Positions 9,326 to 17,844 of a stretch of DNA of 64,000 nt are shown here, piece by piece. The notes under the pieces are model-generated. The model searched no databases, was not told the origin of the DNA, and saw only the letters and a program-made list of their open reading frames with translations. The position numbers were made by a program, and so were the translations under genes. Location of the stretch: positions 1-64,000 of the forward strand of contig CAJXQI010000007.1 in assembly GCA_913058395.1 (NCBI GenBank), in the 5' to 3' direction. This DNA is from an uncultured Colwellia sp. Its GTDB lineage: Bacteria; Pseudomonadota; Gammaproteobacteria; Enterobacterales; Alteromonadaceae. The stretch's first letter is position 1; every line of letters begins with the position of its first letter.

Positions 9326-10186
9326 TTATAAACGGGTAAGCAAACTTGAAGTGTCCCAACGGCTGCCGCCATTTTTTTGTACGTCAGCATAAAATTGGTC
9401 GACTAATGCTGTTAGTGGCAGCGTTGAACCATTATTTTTTGCTTCAGTTAGTGCTATGTTGAGATCTTTTCTCATCCAATCGACAGCAAAACCAAAATCA
9501 TACTCGCCTTTGATCATCGTTTTGTGACGATTATCCATCTGCCATGAACCTGCTGCACCTTGACTAATGACTTCTACCACTTGTTCACAATCTAAACCAG
9601 CGTTTTCCCCAAAGTGCAACGCTTCTGCTAAACCTTGCACAACACCTGCAATGCAAATTTGGTTCATCATTTTTGCCAATTGACCACTACCAATTTTTCC
9701 AAGTAACTTACTAAACTTGGCATATGCTTGCATAACAGGTTCAATTGCATCGTAGGCTGACTGTTCGCCACCTACCATAATGGTTAATTGACCGTTAACT
9801 GCCCCTGCTTCACCGCCAGAAACGGGGGCATCTAAAAATGAAAGCCCGATTGATTTACCTTGCTCTGCCAACTCTCTGGCAACAGAGGCAGAAGCGGTAG
9901 TATGGTCAACAAGTATCGCATTAGCTTTCATGCCAGAAAAAGCACCGCTAGCACCTAAAACAACTTGCTTTAAATCTTCGTCGTTACCAACACACACGAA
10001 AACTATATCGCTGTCTTTTGCTGCCGCCGCTGGAGTTGCTGCCATTTCGCCACCATACATTTCTACCCAAGCTTGTGCTTTTTGTTGAGTACGGTTATAC
10101 ACGGTTACCTGGTAACCTGAGTTTTGTAAATGACCTGCCATAGGAAAGCCCATAACACCTAAGCCAATAAAAGATACTTTTTTCAT
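9326..10186 (-). CDS. NAD(P)-dependent beta-hydroxyacid dehydrogenase (3-hydroxyisobutyrate dehydrogenase family)
   Basis: 286 aa. The Rossmann fingerprint GLGVMGFPMAG lies at residues 8-18, the substrate-binding signature DAPVSGGEAGA near 118-128, and the catalytic lysine in GQLAKMMNQ near 168, all diagnostic of the HIBADH/GarR/tartronate-semialdehyde reductase family. The length is normal. The exact substrate cannot be read from sequence; small 3-hydroxy acids or succinic semialdehyde are typical. ATG at 10186 is chosen over a TTG three codons earlier. It is a single-gene unit with its own terminator. Confidence 0.88.
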   Translation of the reverse strand: MKKVSFIGLGVMGFPMAGHLQNSGYQVTVYNRTQQKAQAWVEMYGGEMAATPAAAAKDSDIVFVCVGNDEDLKQVVLGASGAFSGMKANAILVDHTTASASVARELAEQGKSIGLSFLDAPVSGGEAGAVNGQLTIMVGGEQSAYDAIEPVMQAYAKFSKLLGKIGSGQLAKMMNQICIAGVVQGLAEALHFGENAGLDCEQVVEVISQGAAGSWQMDNRHKTMIKGEYDFGFAVDWMRKDLNIALTEAKNNGSTLPLTALVDQFYADVQKNGGSRWDTSSLLTRL

Positions 10187-10530
10187 ATTGTTCAAACTAC
10201 TGCGGTTAATGTTGCTAATGTTTATAGCATACCTTTGATGATAAGTTTTAGCTATTTCATCGCGAATGTACTCTGTTTAGAACAACAGCTTTGTTCGTGA
10301 TTATGTTGAATTTTTCGTTAGCTAAATGTTTGCATATAATACAGGTATAAACCGATAATAAAGCACCTAGAAGTGAGAATAATCAGGAATTGAATGTGCT
10401 GTTACTTACTATTTCTTTGAGTAAAGTCTTCTGAGAAGGAGTGCTATTTTGGGGGAATGAAAAAGTGATAGTTATTTAAATGAAGGAGTTTACTGAAACC
10501 AACTCAATAAACTCCCAAATAGGCTTCTTA
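10187..10530. other. Intergenic region before the dehydrogenase gene
   Basis: A 344-bp AT-rich gap between two minus-strand genes. Apart from the terminator-like hairpin at 10485-10515 I see no gene or recognisable site. Confidence 0.5.
10485..10515 (-). terminator. Hairpin after exonuclease I, probable terminator
   Basis: GGAGTTTA (10485-10492) pairs with TAAACTCC (10508-10515) over a 15-base loop. On the minus strand it is followed by TTCATTTAAAT, moderately U-rich, 16 bases after the sbcB stop. Confidence 0.5.
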
Positions 10531-11994
10531 TTATTTATTAATATATTCGAATAAGGCTTTTAATACTTTCATTTTTTCCGTGTTGTTTTCATTCTCAAAA
10601 GCTAGATTTTCTAACTTGATCATAAACTCATCAGCACTTAATAATCCTTTAGCACCATATTGAATACGGTTTTGACAATGAGCTTGCCACTTCTGCTGTT
10701 CGCTATCGGTTAAGGTTAACGGGAAATTACGTGCGCGATACCTAAATAATAATGTCGCTAATCTTTCATCCTGAAAGTGAAAAGGGTGTGTGCTTAACTG
10801 CTCTGGTGGCAATTGGTGCAAAATTTCCATTTGTGCCTTATCACTGTGTGAAAAGAATTTACCACCATAAAGGGAAACCTCAGGGTCAACGGTTTCATCA
10901 CCAAAATCACTATTAGCAAATACATCAGTCAATTTATCTCTAAGTTCAGAAAATTGCTTTAATTGCTTAAGGTTATCTAGGCATAGGTCACGAGGAATAC
11001 TTAAACGTTCAGCATTTTCAGGTAATAAGGTTTTTGCTGGCGCAACGACAGGGCACTTATTCAAGTGAATTAGCTTGATTGGAATTGGTAATTCGCCTTC
11101 TGCCAATTCATCATAACGGGTGTATAAGCGAGCTTTTATCTCTTCACTGGATAATTCAAATAATGGCGTAGGATCGCGTGCTAAATCTACCGCAATAACG
11201 GCATTTTTATTAACCGGATGATAGCAAACGGGAGCAAACCAGCTTGTACAACCATGCAGGGATGAAACTTTACTTGAAGTATGAACAACTGGTGTCATGT
11301 TATAAACGTCAATGAGTTCAGCCACTTGCTTTTTATTTTTTAAGTTAAAAATAAATTCATATAACTTCGGCTGTTTTTCTTTTATCAGTTTTGCCATAGC
11401 AATAGTTGCATAAACATCGCTCATTGCGTCATGGGCTGCTTCATGACTAATACCATTGGCTTGTGTTAGTAGCTCTAAACGAAAACTAACCACTTGTTCA
11501 CCGTCACGCTCAACAGTCGGCCATTCAATACCTTCAGGGCGTAATGCATAGCAAGCTCGCACCATATCGATAATATCCCAACGACTATTACCATTTTGCC
11601 ATTCACGTGCATAAGGGTCGTAAAAGTTACGATAAAGTAAGTAGCGAGTGACTTCGTCATCAAAGCGAATACTGTTGTAGCCAGCAACACAGGTGTTAGG
11701 TTGTGAGAATAAACCATGAATGCGATCGGCAAACTCAGCCTCAGTCAATCCTTCTCGCAACGCTTTTTGCGGGGTAATTCCGGTCACTAAACACGCTTCA
11801 GGTTGCGGTAAGTAATCTTGTGGAGGCTGACAATAAAACATTTCAGGCTCACCGATTATATTTAAATCTAAATCAGTACGAATACCGGCAAACTGGGAAG
11901 GCTTATCGAACTTAGGGCTTATGCCCCAAGTTTCATAATCGTGCCAAAGGATAGTAGGTTGGTTTGTATCGTGAACAGTATTTTCTTTTGACAT
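10531..11994 (-). CDS. sbcB: Exodeoxyribonuclease I
   Basis: 487 aa (E. coli 475). This is a 3'-5' single-strand DNA exonuclease acting in mismatch repair and recombination, stimulated by SSB. DEDDh exonuclease motifs are visible: D19 and E21 in WHDYETWG, NSIRFDDE near 107-114, and HDAMSDVYAT near 186-195. The ExoI SH3-like and helical C-terminal regions are present (LARDPTPLF, and the end of the protein with FRYRARNFP). A cytoplasmic single-gene unit. It is divergent from the Fur-box region beyond 11995. Confidence 0.97.
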   Translation of the reverse strand: MSKENTVHDTNQPTILWHDYETWGISPKFDKPSQFAGIRTDLDLNIIGEPEMFYCQPPQDYLPQPEACLVTGITPQKALREGLTEAEFADRIHGLFSQPNTCVAGYNSIRFDDEVTRYLLYRNFYDPYAREWQNGNSRWDIIDMVRACYALRPEGIEWPTVERDGEQVVSFRLELLTQANGISHEAAHDAMSDVYATIAMAKLIKEKQPKLYEFIFNLKNKKQVAELIDVYNMTPVVHTSSKVSSLHGCTSWFAPVCYHPVNKNAVIAVDLARDPTPLFELSSEEIKARLYTRYDELAEGELPIPIKLIHLNKCPVVAPAKTLLPENAERLSIPRDLCLDNLKQLKQFSELRDKLTDVFANSDFGDETVDPEVSLYGGKFFSHSDKAQMEILHQLPPEQLSTHPFHFQDERLATLLFRYRARNFPLTLTDSEQQKWQAHCQNRIQYGAKGLLSADEFMIKLENLAFENENNTEKMKVLKALFEYINK

Positions 11995-12219
11995 TATAGT
12001 TATTTTAATCTGCTGATTTAGCGACGAATTTACTTAATCGCATTTGAATAATACCATTAGTTTATCACGTCATTATCCAATGTGCTGACTATTTATATTG
12101 ATGGAATTGACGGTCATTAAACGTAGAAAAATCGCTAAAACGATTTGGCAGTGAAGATACTTCCAAAGACAGTTGTTTACTCTTTTAATATCTAAATACA
12201 ATTAATTCTCATTTAGGTG

Positions 12220-12260
12220 TTGACATTGCAATAAAATCATGGATAATGAGAATCATTCTT
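12220..12260 (+). promoter_or_regulatory. Sigma-70 promoter overlapped by a Fur box
   Basis: TTGACA at 12220-12225, a 16-base spacer, then GATAAT at 12242-12247. The -10 lies inside GATAATGAGAATCATTCTT (12242-12260), which matches 16 of 19 bases of the classic Fur consensus GATAATGATAATCATTATC. Binding of Fe-Fur would block the -10, so transcription to the right should occur in low iron. An additional AATTCTCATTTA half site lies upstream near 12204. Confidence 0.65.
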
Positions 12261-12415
12261 ATTTAGATGGTGCGAAGTTAATTCGTATTACAAAAATAAG
12301 AAGTTATAGGTTTTGACAGTGATGAAGCAATATAGGTCCTATTTACGGATACAGATGTAGAAATTAACAGAGCTAGGCTTAGCAACTATTCCCTCCAATA
12401 GTTGGCTAAAGTTTG
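12254..12415 (+). ncRNA. Candidate Fur-repressed small RNA
   Basis: The transcript expected from the Fur-controlled promoter starts near 12254. A stem-loop at 12379-12409 pairs TTAGC-AACTATT with AATAGTT-g-GCTAA (one bulge) and displays CCCUCC in the loop, complementary to Shine-Dalgarno sequences, as in many target-binding loops. There is no clear U-run right after the stem. The end could instead be at the AT hairpin plus T-run near 12540. No similarity to the RyhB core as I know it. The 12-codon frame at 12322 is the only small ORF inside. Confidence 0.3.
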
Positions 12416-12652
12416 TATGAATACGTTTATTTGAATTTTCACGAGTTTAATAAAACATCATTTTTACTGGGCTCTAAGGTAGTATGATTTGCCAATTAGT
12501 TTTCTGATATTTCGTAAATAGGTTTCTATTTTATTTTTTTATTAGTTTTAACCAGCCATATTTTATATGAGCTTAGCGCTAATACTAAGTTTATTAAGCA
12601 GAATTAAGTTAATTTGGTGATGGCAATAATATCGTTAAACTGACTTAGTACC

Positions 12653-12692
12653 GTGTTTACTTAAGCGTCGCCGTAAACGGTTAAGTAAACAC
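12653..12692. repeat. 12-bp perfect inverted repeat
   Basis: GTGTTTACTTAA at 12653-12664 and TTAAGTAAACAC at 12681-12692 with a 16-base centre. No U-run follows on either strand, so it is a structured RNA element or a protein site rather than a terminator. Confidence 0.55.
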
Positions 12693-13136
12693 AACTAAAC
12701 CCGTGAACATTGCAAATGCATTATTTTTTGAACTGAAAAAAGAGCAGTTTTGATGATTACGGATATATAATATTTAGTCTTTATGTTTTGTGAAAATTGT
12801 GTGTTTCGCTTTAATGTAAATAGCAACGGCTACGTATTATTTCTGGAGGTAACTCTAGAACTAGCAAGTGTTGAATATCTAGTTAAAAGTAAATTTCTAT
12901 CGATACTTCGTTGAAATTATGTAGTTTTTCTTTAGGTGATTTTTGCCCAGGATCTCAAATTCTCTAGAGTAAAATAGCATTATGAGTAAATGAATATAGC
13001 AAGGAAAGACAAGCCGCTAAGCTAGCACTGCCTTATAGGTTTGAAATCACTATTTCCAAAAGGATTGGAAATTTTCAAGGATGAAATAAAACAGGGAGTT
13101 TGAGAGTGAGCATGAATAAATTATTTATGCTCGATA

Positions 13137-13163
13137 GGGCCAGTTAACGCTGGCCCTTTCTTT
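13137..13163 (+). terminator. Strong intrinsic terminator on the plus strand
   Basis: GGGCCAG/CTGGCCC with a 6-base loop followed by TTTCTTTT. On the minus strand the sequence after the stem is TATCGAGC, not U-rich, so it serves plus-strand transcription coming from the gene-free region, even though it sits beside the end of the minus-strand hemerythrin gene. Confidence 0.8.
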
Positions 13164-13185
13164 TATCTGCAATAATATATTGCGA

Positions 13186-13752
13186 TTACTTCACACCATG
13201 TTGGTTTAAGTGCGAGCTGTATTCTTTATCTGTACCATTAATATGATTAATCAACCAGTTAGATAAAAATTCGCTGATTTCATTTAATGCGTCATGACCT
13301 TTTTCGTTGTATAAATCCATAAAGCTATTCACTTGTTCTATCATTTTTTTATGCTGTGCTTTATGAGCAACAACATCTGGATAACCATGTTGATCTAACA
13401 GTTGCTCTTCACGTTCAAAATGATATTTGGTATAGCTTATCAAGTCGTTTAATGCTTCACGCTCATACTCTTCGCTCATGGCGTAGTCATATGCAGTGGT
13501 GAATTGATTTAACAAACTAATCAGCTTTTTATGATCATTATCTAAGCTATCAATGCCGACGCTGTATTCGTCTTTCCATACCATTTCATTCGTTTTTCTT
13601 GTTTTCTTATAAAACATTGGGATTAAAAAAAGTACGGCTATAAGTATCCAAGATATCGGGTTCGTTAGACTAGACAGGAACCCTAAAAAAATGGCGACAA
13701 TAATTAACCCAACAATGGCGGCGTACATTAAAGATTTACTGCGGTTATTCAT
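13186..13752 (-). CDS. Membrane-anchored bacteriohemerythrin
   Basis: 188 aa. Two hydrophobic segments at about residues 8-26 and 31-47 anchor a cytoplasmic hemerythrin domain (about 58-185). The di-iron ligands are recognisable: H73 in DNDHKK, HFEREE near 111-116, HKAQH near 129-133, and H169-x4-D174 in NHINGTD. Hemerythrins bind O2 or NO at a di-iron site. It is divergent from nirS and shares the intergenic region with two FNR/DNR-type boxes, so a role in NO or O2 handling during denitrification is a fair inference. Confidence 0.88.
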   Translation of the reverse strand: MNNRSKSLMYAAIVGLIIVAIFLGFLSSLTNPISWILIAVLFLIPMFYKKTRKTNEMVWKDEYSVGIDSLDNDHKKLISLLNQFTTAYDYAMSEEYEREALNDLISYTKYHFEREEQLLDQHGYPDVVAHKAQHKKMIEQVNSFMDLYNEKGHDALNEISEFLSNWLINHINGTDKEYSSHLNQHGVK

Positions 13753-13845
13753 AAGTAATACTCATATCGAAATGTGGTTAAATTATAAAGTTATTAATGA
13801 TTCTAATACGAATCGCAGCAGATTCCCGTAAAACCTTTTTATTTG

Positions 13846-13859
13846 TTGACCTCGATCAA
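13846..13859. promoter_or_regulatory. FNR/DNR-type box 1 (hemerythrin-nirS region)
   Basis: TTGAC-CTCG-ATCAA matches the TTGAT-N4-ATCAA consensus with one mismatch. Its centre is 49 bases from the centre of box 2. It may serve the divergent hemerythrin gene or act as an upstream site for nirS. Confidence 0.6.
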
Positions 13860-13894
13860 GTTGTAAATGCATTCCGCTTTAAAGTTTTTAAAAC

Positions 13895-13908
13895 TTGATC
13901 TGAATCAG
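13895..13908. promoter_or_regulatory. FNR/DNR-type box 2 (nirS promoter)
   Basis: TTGAT-CTGA-ATCAG, one mismatch to consensus. A -10-like AATAGT lies at 13931-13936, which is the offset expected if the box is centred at -41.5 of the nirS promoter. Confidence 0.65.
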
Positions 13909-14169
13909 GTTTTTTCTTTGCGAAGTAATGAATAGTTACACTACTTTATATTTGTCCTTGGCTTGAGCAATTTATCAGCATAAATACACGAATATTGACG
14001 CTGAAAAATAAAGCCTAATACGATTTATACAAACTACAAATTTGTCTATTTATTGTCTACGTTATTAGATTTATCGGAATAATAGAGTAGCTGATAGAAA
14101 TTTTAGATGGATAAGAAACACACACATTAAAACATGAAGCTAGTTAATATTGTAAACGGAGATGATCCT

Positions 14170-15798
14170 ATGAAAACGATTAAATATAGTCTTTCAGCAC
14201 TTGGTTTAGCTATTGGTATGGCAGCTACTGGTATCAGTATGTCTGTATCAGCAGCAGAGCCAACTTTATCTGAAGCAGACTTTGAAAAAGCACAGTTACA
14301 GTACTTCCAACGTTGTGCTGGTTGTCATGGTACTTTGCGTAAAGGTGCTACAGGTAAAAACCTAGAGCCAAAAAATACGCTTAAAAAAGGCCAAAAACGC
14401 TTAGAAAAAATCATCAGTCTTGGTACTGAAGGTGGCATGAACAACTTTGATGACTTGTTTACTAAACAAGAAATTTCAAACATGGCAACATTTATTCAAA
14501 TGACTCCGCCAGTTCCACCGGAAATGTCTTTAGAGCAAATGCGTTCTCACACTAAAGAGTACGTTGCACCAAAAGATTACCCAACTAAACCTCTACACGG
14601 TTTAAACTGGAAAAACTTCTTCGTTGTTATCGAGCGTGACGCAGGAACTGCGGCAATCGTTGATGGCGATACTAAAAAAATTGTTACTCATATCGATACA
14701 GGTTACGCGGTTCATGTAATCAAAGGTACTGAGCACCACAAAATTGACCATGCAAAAGATATCGGTCGTTTTTGGTACACCATCGGTCGTGACGGTAAAG
14801 TCAACAAAATCGATTTATGGCAAACACCTGAGAAAATGTTAGTTGCTGAAACTAAAATGGCATATGACGCTCGTGATATCGCTGTTTCAGGCGACGGAAA
14901 GTACGTAGTTGCTGGTGGTTACTGGCCTGCGCATTTCGTTATCATGGATGCTGTAACGTTGAACCCACTTAAAGTTGTTTCAACTCGTGGTTACAACACA
15001 AAAGGTGAATTCGTTAATGAAGCACGTGTAGCTGCTGTTTACACTTCTCCTAACAAATCAGAATTCACAATTGCTGTTAAAGAAACTGGTCAAATGTTAC
15101 AGGTTGACTACAGTGACTTAGACAACTTAACCATTACTAGCATCGCATCATCTGAATTCTTACACGATGGTTTCTATGACCCAACAGGTCGTTACTTCCA
15201 AATTGCTGCTAACGCATCAAACAAAATGGTAATCGTTGATACTGAAACAGGTAAGTTAGAAGCACAAATCGATGTTGATTCTTTACCACATCCTGGCCCT
15301 GGTGCTAACTGGATGGATAAAGAGTGTGGACCTGTAGGCGGTACTACTCACTTAGGTACTGGTTTAGTATCTGTTTGGGGTAACGATCCAATCGGTCACC
15401 CAGATAAAGCGTGGAAACTTTGTTATGAAGTTGAAACTGATGGTGCTGGTGCATTCATTCGTACACACGAAACTTCGCAATACGTTTGGGCTGATCAGCT
15501 GAAACACCCTGAGCCAGAAGTTCAACAATCTGTACAAGTATTTGATAAAGATACTCACGAAATCGTTAAAACTATCCGTGTAACAGAAGAAGAAGGTAAA
15601 GCTGCTCTTCACATGGAATTCAACGATGACGGCACAGAAGTTTGGGTTTCAGTTTGGAACCGTAAAGATGCGAAGAACCCTACAGGTGAAATCGTAGTAT
15701 ATGATGCCAAAACTCTTAAAGAGAAGCATCGTATTAAAGGCTTAACAACGCCAACAGGTAAGTTCAACGTATTTAACCGTATGAACCACAAAACCTAG
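14170..15798 (+). CDS. nirS: Cytochrome cd1 nitrite reductase (NO-forming)
   Basis: 542 aa, a periplasmic homodimeric enzyme reducing nitrite to NO. A Sec signal peptide ends near residue 28 (SVSAA). The cytochrome c domain has C49-AG-C52-H53. The eight-bladed d1 propeller follows, with the proximal d1 ligand region GYAVHVIKG and the two distal-pocket histidines in SSEFLHDGF and DSLPHPGPG, all intact. ATG 14170 is preferred because GGAGA lies eight bases before it; an in-frame ATG at 14134 lacks a site and would extend the signal peptide oddly. Heme d1 synthesis genes (nirF, nirJ etc.) are not in this window. Confidence 0.97.
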   Translation: MKTIKYSLSALGLAIGMAATGISMSVSAAEPTLSEADFEKAQLQYFQRCAGCHGTLRKGATGKNLEPKNTLKKGQKRLEKIISLGTEGGMNNFDDLFTKQEISNMATFIQMTPPVPPEMSLEQMRSHTKEYVAPKDYPTKPLHGLNWKNFFVVIERDAGTAAIVDGDTKKIVTHIDTGYAVHVIKGTEHHKIDHAKDIGRFWYTIGRDGKVNKIDLWQTPEKMLVAETKMAYDARDIAVSGDGKYVVAGGYWPAHFVIMDAVTLNPLKVVSTRGYNTKGEFVNEARVAAVYTSPNKSEFTIAVKETGQMLQVDYSDLDNLTITSIASSEFLHDGFYDPTGRYFQIAANASNKMVIVDTETGKLEAQIDVDSLPHPGPGANWMDKECGPVGGTTHLGTGLVSVWGNDPIGHPDKAWKLCYEVETDGAGAFIRTHETSQYVWADQLKHPEPEVQQSVQVFDKDTHEIVKTIRVTEEEGKAALHMEFNDDGTEVWVSVWNRKDAKNPTGEIVVYDAKTLKEKHRIKGLTTPTGKFNVFNRMNHKT

Positions 15799-15874
15799 TA
15801 AGCAACTTAATTGATAGGTGATATTGCCTGTGATTGTTCTCCTCACATAAATGTCACCTAGTCATTTTAGGTTA

Positions 15875-15907
15875 GTGGTTATGACACTTGTCATAACCAC
15901 GATTTTT
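15875..15907 (+). terminator. Hairpin with T-tract between nirS and the multiheme gene
   Basis: GTGGTTATGAC pairs perfectly with GTCATAACCAC over a 4-base loop and is followed by GATTTTT. It is 77 bases after nirS and 25 before the next gene. It probably causes partial termination, so nirS is expressed above the downstream gene. Confidence 0.75.
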
Positions 15908-15931
15908 CGCTTTATTCTGTAAGAGTTAATT

Positions 15932-17725
15932 ATGGTAAATAACACAGTAAATAAACCCAGCTTTTGGTCTCGTCGGCTGATACTTGGTACAACGGTTTCC
16001 GGTGCGGTGATCTTTTTTGTCGTTGGTATTATCTTTTGGGGTGGCTTTAACACTGCAATGGAAGCAACGAACACCACTGAGTTTTGTATCGGTTGTCATG
16101 AAATGGAAGACAACGTTTATCAAGAATACAAACCGACCATACATTATTCTAATAGAACTGGCGTAAGAGCTGGTTGTCCTGATTGTCACGTGCCAAGACC
16201 TTGGATCCACAAAGTTGTTCGTAAAATCCAAGCATCGAAAGAAGTTTTCTCTTGGTTAACAGGCAAATTAGACACGAAAGAAAAATTCAATGAACATCGT
16301 TTCACACTAGCTAAAAGTGTTTGGAAAGCGATGAAAGACACTGATTCACGTGAATGTCGTAACTGTCATAACTTTGAATCAATGAATCCAGAATATCAAA
16401 AACCTCGTGCCCGTAAGCAACATTTAAATGCTTTTGAAACAGGACAAACCTGTATTGATTGTCATAAAGGTATTGCGCATCACGGCGTGAGAGACAAATT
16501 AACGGACGAAGAACTAGAAGCGATTGAAGCACCAAATCCTGAATACATCCGTGAAGTTCCTCAAATGTACAAAGATGGCTTAGCACGTGTGGAAGCAAAA
16601 GAAGCGGCAATAAAAGCAACGTTAAAAGCTGAAAAAGAAGCTGAGAAAGCTAAAGTACAAGCACAAATTGAAAAAGCCGTTGCCGATGCTACAAGTAACA
16701 TGACGGCCGCGCCAAAAGCAGCAGCTAAAGTAGCTAATACAGCTGCATCTGCTAGCACTAGCGACATTAATGTTGATTGGAGCAAAGCTAATAGCGCCGA
16801 CATTAGTGTATTTTACCCAGGTACTGCATCTATAGAATGGGTGCTAGGTCGTAAACATGGTGGTAAGCGTGCATTTACTAAAGGTGACCGTTGCGTTGAG
16901 TGTCATGGTGAAGAAGTTGCGGATATTGGTAAGAATATTGCTTCTGGTGAAAGTGAAAAAGTTAAAGACCCAGCATTAATTCCAGGTAAACGTGGTAGCT
17001 TTGACGTTACTATTAACGCTGCACATGACGCTGAAAACTTATACTTGAAATTCAGCTGGCCTGAAACTGACCATACGCCTGCACCGTTTGTAGAAGGTGG
17101 TAAAATGGACCCTGCAAACTCAATGAAGCTAGCCTTTATGGTTGCAACGGATGATGTTGAATACGCTGACCGAGCAGGTTGTTGGGGGACTTGTCATGCC
17201 GATGTTAACGGTATGCCATTTGTGCCTGAACAAGACGCGCTAATGGGCTCTGATTTATCTAAACGTTTAGATTTTAGCAATGGCTTAACTAAGTACACTA
17301 AAGAATCTCGTACGAAACTTGAATTGAAAGGCCGTGGCGGAAAAGCGCTAGGCGGTTGGGACAAGTTAAAAGGTGAAGACGATATCAAAGCTGCGGTTGA
17401 ATCAAATAAATTTATGGACATCGTTCGCTACAAGGCGGGTGAAGGTAAAATTGAAGATGGTTATATTTTAGCTGAACGTCAAATGCACGGTGGACAAGGT
17501 GGTGAAGTTAACGCAACACTTGAAAACGGAACATGGACAGTTATGGTTAAGCGTAAGCTTAACTCTGATAAAACTGGCGATGTAAGCATTGAGGCGGGCA
17601 CAGTATACAACTTCGGTTTTGCTATCCATGATGATTACACTAACGGCCGCTATCACCATGTATCATTTGGCTACAAGCTAGCACTTGATAATGCAGATGC
17701 TGAAATTAATGCAGCAAAACTTTAA
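15932..17725 (+). CDS. NirT/NapC-type tetraheme quinol dehydrogenase fused to an EB_dh-like cytochrome domain
   Basis: 597 aa. One N-terminal anchor (about residues 15-38) precedes a NapC/NirT domain with CXXCH motifs at C52, C82, C142 and C174. An Ala/Lys/Glu-rich coiled linker (about 205-275) leads to a C-terminal domain with CVECH at 321-325 and, at 417-422, CWGTCH, a CX3CH arrangement. The C-terminal fold resembles the heme-binding EB_dh/cytochrome c-552 type (FDVTINAAHDAENLYLKFSW). NapC/NirT proteins pass electrons from menaquinol/ubiquinol to periplasmic reductases; its position after nirS suggests it feeds NirS. The fusion and sixth motif make it unlike standard 200-aa NirT. Confidence 0.88.
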   Translation: MVNNTVNKPSFWSRRLILGTTVSGAVIFFVVGIIFWGGFNTAMEATNTTEFCIGCHEMEDNVYQEYKPTIHYSNRTGVRAGCPDCHVPRPWIHKVVRKIQASKEVFSWLTGKLDTKEKFNEHRFTLAKSVWKAMKDTDSRECRNCHNFESMNPEYQKPRARKQHLNAFETGQTCIDCHKGIAHHGVRDKLTDEELEAIEAPNPEYIREVPQMYKDGLARVEAKEAAIKATLKAEKEAEKAKVQAQIEKAVADATSNMTAAPKAAAKVANTAASASTSDINVDWSKANSADISVFYPGTASIEWVLGRKHGGKRAFTKGDRCVECHGEEVADIGKNIASGESEKVKDPALIPGKRGSFDVTINAAHDAENLYLKFSWPETDHTPAPFVEGGKMDPANSMKLAFMVATDDVEYADRAGCWGTCHADVNGMPFVPEQDALMGSDLSKRLDFSNGLTKYTKESRTKLELKGRGGKALGGWDKLKGEDDIKAAVESNKFMDIVRYKAGEGKIEDGYILAERQMHGGQGGEVNATLENGTWTVMVKRKLNSDKTGDVSIEAGTVYNFGFAIHDDYTNGRYHHVSFGYKLALDNADAEINAAKL

Positions 17726-17782
17726 TAAAACTGTAAGCATGATAAACGCGGTTAACTAGCTTAGAAACTAAGTTGATAACTG

Positions 17783-17816
17783 AAAAGCCTTTTGTGAAAA
17801 CAAAAGGCTTTTTTAT
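17783..17816 (+). terminator. Intrinsic terminator after the nirS-multiheme unit
   Basis: AAAAGCCTTTTG pairs with CAAAAGGCTTTT around a 6-base loop and runs into TTATTT. It is near symmetric and can also end the converging minus-strand unit that stops at 17845. Confidence 0.9.
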
Positions 17817-17844
17817 TTATGTAACTTTTTTACTTTACTTTACT

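Larger units (their letters stand above)
11995..13185. other. 1.2-kb region without a protein gene, with signs of non-coding transcription
   Basis: No convincing protein-coding frame on either strand. It holds a promoter with a Fur box at 12220-12260, a hairpin with a C-rich loop at 12379-12409, a 12-bp inverted repeat at 12653-12692, a second -10-like element near 12763-12772, and a strong plus-strand terminator at 13137-13163. The terminator has no plus-strand gene in front of it, which implies RNA transcription through this gap. Tiny frames exist, e.g. GTG at 13106 with GGGAG upstream (13 codons), but none is firm. Confidence 0.5.
13753..14169. other. Divergent control region of hemerythrin and nirS
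   Basis: A 417-bp gap holding two FNR/DNR-type boxes (13846 and 13895). Downstream of the second box there is a long nirS leader of over 200 bases with no gene that I can see. Confidence 0.6.

Noticed and set aside
12250-13180. Hidden protein gene in the 1.2-kb gap.
   Set aside because: I checked frames from ATG/GTG starts with purine-rich upstream sequences (12322, 12568, 13106); all are under 20 codons. Non-coding RNA explains the promoter and terminator better.
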